Assembly (NCBI RefSeq): GCF_900102055.1
Contig: NZ_FNBA01000001.1
Location: 645,085 to 709,084, forward strand
Reading direction: 5' to 3'
Length of the DNA: 64,000 nt
Source of the DNA: Ulvibacter litoralis
Lineage (GTDB): Bacteria > Bacteroidota > Bacteroidia > Flavobacteriales > Flavobacteriaceae
The notes below the pieces were generated by a model, which had not been told where the DNA came from, did not search any database, and saw nothing but the letters and a program-made list of their open reading frames with translations. Made by a program: the position numbers and the translations under genes. Of this stretch, positions 60,490 through 64,000 are shown one piece after another; position 1 is the stretch's first letter, and every line of letters starts with the position of its first letter.

Positions 60490-61428
60490 TTATACATCTT
60501 TTCCCCAGTCTTTCAACTCTTGTGCTGTCCAAACTTCTGGGAAGAAAATTCGGCGTTGGTATTTTGGAAGCATATATTTAGTCCAGTCACTTCCGCCTGT
60601 TGCTTCTACTTCTTTATGGTCTTTACCACCGCCTATATAATATTTAGCAGCATTGTAATGAGCCATAACCCAAGTAACATTTACAGTATAATCGTAATGA
60701 CGCATCGCTTCTCTTAAGGTAGGGTCTTCTTTTACCTCGGTTGGAAGTTCTTTAAATTTTGCGTACAAATTTATGGTATTATATTCTTGTGTAAAGGCAA
60801 TAAATTCATTTTTATATTGCTCTTCAAATGCTTTTAACAAATACGATTTTTTCCCTGTTTTGTAATCCTTTCCTGCAGCTTGCCAATACAAGTGTTCCAA
60901 GGCATGTTCGTAAGGCGTATTTCTATCAATAGAATCTCTAAAACGAGCGTCTATCAAGTTTATCAAATCTGTGGAAGCAAACTCTATTTTTCGGTACTGC
61001 GCACTCTGAAATCCACTAGCAGGAGTCAAAGTTGTTCTAAACTTCATGTATTGATCTACACTCATTCCTTCTCTCATAATGTTGAAAGAGGACGTAAGCA
61101 TATCAAAATAGCGACTTATACGCATTAATTTTTCTGAAAAGAATGCTGCTGAAAGTGCTTCTTTATGTGCCACTTGCTGAATTTCCCAAAGAATCATTTT
61201 AAACAACAATTCATTAATTTGATGGTACATGATAAAAACCATCTCATCAGGCAATGTAGTTCGTTGTATTTGAAGGCTTAGTAATGCATCTGTTTGAATA
61301 TAATCCCAATAGGTAATGGGCTCACTGTGCAATAGTCCTTCTAAATGGGTGTTTAAATCTTGATCTAAACCACTAAACTTTTTTTCTAGTTGTTCTAAAA
61401 GTTTCTTTGTTTCAGGCTTTATTTCCAT
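60490..61428 (-). CDS. kynA: Tryptophan 2,3-dioxygenase
   Basis: 312 residues. Matches the bacterial heme dioxygenase fold: distal His69 in VFIMYHQINELLFKMILWE, substrate-carboxylate Arg131 in QYMKFRTTLTPASGFQSAQYR, and the likely proximal heme His257 in VMAHYNAAKYY, with GGSDWTKYMLPKYQ following. It opens the indole ring of L-Trp to N-formylkynurenine. It is encoded between a DUF3108 gene (4-bp gap) and an M23 peptidase gene. hppD and hmgA lie upstream, so the region is devoted to aromatic amino-acid breakdown; kynurenine formamidase and kynureninase are not in the window. Confidence 0.93.
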   Translation of the reverse strand: MEIKPETKKLLEQLEKKFSGLDQDLNTHLEGLLHSEPITYWDYIQTDALLSLQIQRTTLPDEMVFIMYHQINELLFKMILWEIQQVAHKEALSAAFFSEKLMRISRYFDMLTSSFNIMREGMSVDQYMKFRTTLTPASGFQSAQYRKIEFASTDLINLIDARFRDSIDRNTPYEHALEHLYWQAAGKDYKTGKKSYLLKAFEEQYKNEFIAFTQEYNTINLYAKFKELPTEVKEDPTLREAMRHYDYTVNVTWVMAHYNAAKYYIGGGKDHKEVEATGGSDWTKYMLPKYQRRIFFPEVWTAQELKDWGKDV

Positions 61429-61432
61429 ACGG

Positions 61433-62203
61433 CTAGTCTACTAATATTTTGAAGGAATGTTGCAGTCCTTTATACTCTGTTAATGTTGCTTTTAAAGATC
61501 CAACAGCCAAGTCAGCTTTAATTAAAACGGGCATCTTATTTTTATCATCTGTTACCCAAATGGTTAAACTCTCGTTTTCTTTAAAAACCCTTCCTGCTTG
61601 CACATAAGGACGAAAGATTAAACAGGGAACTTTGCCAAAGTTAGTTTTTAAGGTTTCCCTACCCAAGAATTTAAGTCTAAATTTATAATTCTCTCTGTCA
61701 AAAAACATATCCATATCTATGAATTCGTCTTTCACGATATTATCTGTATCTAACTTATTCCGAAGGTAATAAAAAGCAGACACCATATCTTGCGCATCTT
61801 TTGGAAAAGAAAGCTCTTCTTTGGTATTGTGTTTTTTATTAAAGATCGTCGCTTTGTGATTGCTATGGTTAAAATCTATCTGAATGTCTTTGGTATAGCC
61901 TCCTTCATCAATTTTACGAATAAAACGATACGGAATGTTCTTTTCCTTATCTACATACGATTGATAATAATCCTCTACTTTAAAAAACCAACTTGACATT
62001 CCAACGGTTTTTCCCTCGCCTTTAATATGGTAAACCTCTTTCCCGTTAAGATTGGCATTGTTAACTTCTAACGTAGCATATCCTGCCGTTAACAATCCAT
62101 AATGAATTCTAAACTTAAACCACTCACCATCTCCATAAGCTTTATGCTGCGCAGATAGTGTTGTAACACTTAAGAAGACTAAAAATAAAAGTACCTTTTT
62201 CAT
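61433..62203 (-). CDS. DUF3108 periplasmic protein
   Basis: 256 residues from the Met that begins a signal peptide (MKKVLLFLVFLSVTTLSAQ); the longer frame to 62266 has 21 extra residues with no signal character. The DUF3108 domain covers most of the protein (FKFRIHYGLLTAGYATLEV, KTVGMSSWFFKVEDYYQSYVD, PVLIKADLAVGSLKATLTEY). It lacks any enzyme motif. Just upstream of tryptophan dioxygenase (4-bp gap), so co-transcribed. Function unknown; envelope location inferred. Confidence 0.85.
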   Translation of the reverse strand: MKKVLLFLVFLSVTTLSAQHKAYGDGEWFKFRIHYGLLTAGYATLEVNNANLNGKEVYHIKGEGKTVGMSSWFFKVEDYYQSYVDKEKNIPYRFIRKIDEGGYTKDIQIDFNHSNHKATIFNKKHNTKEELSFPKDAQDMVSAFYYLRNKLDTDNIVKDEFIDMDMFFDRENYKFRLKFLGRETLKTNFGKVPCLIFRPYVQAGRVFKENESLTIWVTDDKNKMPVLIKADLAVGSLKATLTEYKGLQHSFKILVD

Positions 62204-62245
62204 TGATTCGGGTTTAGCGTGTACGCTAGTATTACAAGTTCTATT

Positions 62246-62284
62246 CCAAAAACAAAACTCCATCAATAAGACGATGGAGTTTTA
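62246..62284 (-). terminator. Terminator of hppD
   Basis: Perfect 11-bp stem AAAACTCCATC (62255-62265) / GATGGAGTTTT (62274-62284), 8-nt loop, then TTTTGTTTTT on the minus strand, just after the hppD stop. Separates hppD from the DUF3108/kynA unit. Confidence 0.8.
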
Positions 62285-62301
62285 GAATTGTTACGCTTGT
62301 A

Positions 62302-63462
62302 TTACAGTGTGCCACGAGCCGCTTGCTCACGCTCTATAGACTCGAATAAAGCCTTAAAGTTTCCTGCCCCAAAGCCTTTTGCTCCCATACGTTGTATGAT
62401 TTCAAAAAACAAGGTAGGTCTATCTTCTAATGGTTTTGTAAAAATTTGTAATAAATACCCTTCTTCATCAGCATCTACTAAAATAGAAAGCTTCTGAAGT
62501 TCTTTAATATCTTCTTTCATCACATCCATGTGTACGCCTAAACGTCTTGGAATGTCATCGTAGTACTCTTGTGGTGGTGGTGGTAAAAACTCAACACCTC
62601 GTGCTTTTAGCTGAGCTACTGTACTTATTACGTCATCGGTTGCTAAGGCTAAATGCTGCACTCCTGCACCTTCATAAAAGTCTAAATACTCTTCTATTTG
62701 AGATCTTTTAATCCCTTTAGCAGGTTCGTTTATTGGAAATTTAATACGTCCATTTCCATTACTCATCACCTTACTCATTAAGGCTGAATATTCAGTATGG
62801 ATTTGTTTGTCATCAAACGACAAGAAGTTTACAAATCCCATGACATCTTCATACCATTTTACCCAGGTATTCATTTGTCCCCAACCTACATTTCCAACCA
62901 TGTGGTCTATGTATTTAAGTCCGGTAGGTTCTGGATTGTAATCTGATTCCCATTTTCTGAAACCTGGCAAGAAATCTCCTTTATAATTTTTACGCTCTAC
63001 AAACATATGTACCGTTTCTCCGTAGGTATAAATTCCTGCGCGAACTACTTCTCCATGCTCGTCCGACTCTACTGTTGGCTCCATGTACGATTTTGCGCCA
63101 CGTTTGGTAGTTTCCTCGTATGCACTTCTCGCATCTTCTACCCAAAGCGCTACAATTTTAACACCGTCACCATGTTTCACAATGTGGTCGTTAATAGGCG
63201 ATTTACTGTTTAAAGGCGTTGTAAGTACAATTCTAATCTTATCTTGTTTTAAAACGTAACTTACTTGATCTCTAGATCCTGTTTCTAATCCTTTGTAGGC
63301 ATGTGATTGGAATCCGAAGGCTGTTTTATAGAAATGTGCCGATTGCTTGGCGTTTCCTACATAAAACTCAACATAATCGGTTCCTAATAAAGGAAGGAAG
63401 TCTTCTGCTCCTTCGAATATTTTTTCTAACCCGTAGTTTACTGATTTTACTTCTTTGCTCAT
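62302..63462 (-). CDS. hppD: 4-hydroxyphenylpyruvate dioxygenase
   Basis: 386 residues, full length. Iron ligands of the vicinal-oxygen-chelate fold: His187 (YIDHMVGNVGWG), His270 (GVQHLALATDDV) and Glu354 (FFEIIQRMG). It converts 4-hydroxyphenylpyruvate to homogentisate in tyrosine catabolism. The downstream enzyme, homogentisate dioxygenase, is encoded just upstream on the same strand (92-bp gap), forming the usual tyrosine-degradation pair. Confidence 0.97.
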   Translation of the reverse strand: MSKEVKSVNYGLEKIFEGAEDFLPLLGTDYVEFYVGNAKQSAHFYKTAFGFQSHAYKGLETGSRDQVSYVLKQDKIRIVLTTPLNSKSPINDHIVKHGDGVKIVALWVEDARSAYEETTKRGAKSYMEPTVESDEHGEVVRAGIYTYGETVHMFVERKNYKGDFLPGFRKWESDYNPEPTGLKYIDHMVGNVGWGQMNTWVKWYEDVMGFVNFLSFDDKQIHTEYSALMSKVMSNGNGRIKFPINEPAKGIKRSQIEEYLDFYEGAGVQHLALATDDVISTVAQLKARGVEFLPPPPQEYYDDIPRRLGVHMDVMKEDIKELQKLSILVDADEEGYLLQIFTKPLEDRPTLFFEIIQRMGAKGFGAGNFKALFESIEREQAARGTL

Positions 63463-63554
63463 TCTTTTTAGTTTAGCCCTGATTGAAACGGCATCCTTTT
63501 TTGTTTTTCACAAAAAAGATACAGAGAAAAGCAGGAAATTGCTCCAAATTATTT

Positions 63555-64000
63555 TTACTCTAGCCAAGATTGGAAATAGGTGTCATCGGCAATTTTTAAA
63601 GCTTCTTCAGTTACTTGAAGCGGCTTAAACGTGTCGACCATCACGGCTAGTTCGTCTGTTTTTGTTTTTCCAATACTTCGTTCAGTCGCTCCTGGGTGGG
63701 GTCCGTGTGGAATACCCGCTGGATGCAATGAAATATGACCTGCATCTATATCGTTACGGCTCATAAAATCGCCATCTACATAATACAACACCTCATCACT
63801 GTCTATATTGCTGTGGTTGTAGGGAGCCGGAATGCTATCTGGATGGTAATCGTACAATCGCGGTACAAAACTACATATCACAAACGCATCGGTTTCGAAG
63901 GTTTGGTGTACTGGTGGCGGTTGGTGTATGCGCCCTGTAATCGGTTCGAAATCGTGAATAGAAAACGCATATGGAAAGTTATATCCATCGTATCCCACCA
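63555..64000 (-). CDS. hmgA: Homogentisate 1,2-dioxygenase, 5'-truncated at window edge
   Basis: Only the C-terminal about 148 residues are in the window; the frame is open to base 64000 on the minus strand, and the GTG at 63998 is an internal codon. Motifs typical of the enzyme are visible: GYDGYNFPYAFSIHDFEP, HQTFETDAFVICSFVPR, DEVLYYVDGDFMSR and HPAGIPHGPHPGATERS, with the iron His and Glu in the last two. It opens the ring of homogentisate to maleylacetoacetate. The neighbouring hppD makes its substrate. Confidence 0.95.
   Translation of the reverse strand, partial: VGYDGYNFPYAFSIHDFEPITGRIHQPPPVHQTFETDAFVICSFVPRLYDYHPDSIPAPYNHSNIDSDEVLYYVDGDFMSRNDIDAGHISLHPAGIPHGPHPGATERSIGKTKTDELAVMVDTFKPLQVTEEALKIADDTYFQSWLE

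Noticed and set aside
63496-63518. AT-only inverted repeat between hppD and hmgA
   Set aside because: Nine-base arms made almost wholly of A and T; weak pairing and no clear T-run, so it is not called a terminator.

Overview
The window is a low-GC, gene-dense chromosome segment of a member of the Bacteroidota, most likely family Flavobacteriaceae. Evidence for this: several proteins carry type IX secretion (T9SS) C-terminal sorting domains, there is a PorP/SprF - OmpA/PorE-like gene pair and two large TonB-dependent receptors, many lipoproteins have a C-(K/S/G)-x-D/E start, a type-B succinate dehydrogenase operon is present, and the start-proximal promoter motif TAnnTTTG recurs. Genus cannot be fixed from the sequence alone. 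I saw no rRNA or tRNA gene, insertion sequence, prophage or CRISPR array. The first gene (outer-membrane protein) and the last gene (hmgA) are cut by the window edges.

Layout. 1-8.1 kb: truncated beta-barrel protein, glyS, a coiled-coil membrane protein, comF, an Ig-like lipoprotein, an omega-amidase. 8.1-12.2 kb, minus strand: ankyrin protein, katG, methionine/kynurenine-type aminotransferase. 12.3-18.0 kb: a hybrid sensor kinase facing the sdhCAB operon. 18.2-22.2 kb: two secreted beta-propeller proteins. 22.3-27.3 kb: Xaa-Pro aminopeptidase, BrnQ, an alpha/beta hydrolase, two tiny tandem zinc-ribbon proteins, thiL. 27.6-33.0 kb: a surface cluster made of a choice-of-anchor-B T9SS protein, a seven-repeat propeller lipoprotein, an MbnP-like lipoprotein and a di-heme MbnH/MauG-type peroxidase. 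33.1-40.6 kb: a complete SUF iron-sulfur operon (sufA-B-C-D-S-E-T) with two envelope lipoproteins embedded in it. 40.7-44.0 kb: DUF3078 protein, hflX, an EEP nuclease. 44.1-50.1 kb: a T9SS type-B adhesin-like protein with its PorP/SprF and OmpA partners. 50.1-50.5 kb: a degenerate tandem repeat of about 148 bp. 50.5-55.9 kb: DUF5689 lipoprotein, TonB receptor, and a divergent secreted EEP nuclease. 56-64 kb: a small membrane protein, another TonB receptor, an M23 peptidase, tryptophan 2,3-dioxygenase, a DUF3108 protein, hppD and hmgA (aromatic amino-acid catabolism).

How the genes work together. Central metabolism is represented by sdhCAB, SUF biogenesis (which supplies SdhB clusters), thiL and tyrosine/tryptophan breakdown. 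Envelope functions dominate the rest: T9SS cargo with dedicated outer-membrane partners, TonB receptor modules, and a possible copper/heme module (MbnP-MbnH). The items I think most deserve follow-up are the MbnP/MbnH plus propeller cluster, the SUF operon with interleaved lipoproteins, the tandem 148-bp repeat with inverted CTTCGGAA/TTCCGAAG arms, the paired CX4HX16CX2C micro-proteins, and the TonB receptor/DUF5689/secreted nuclease module with its second nuclease paralogue 11 kb away.
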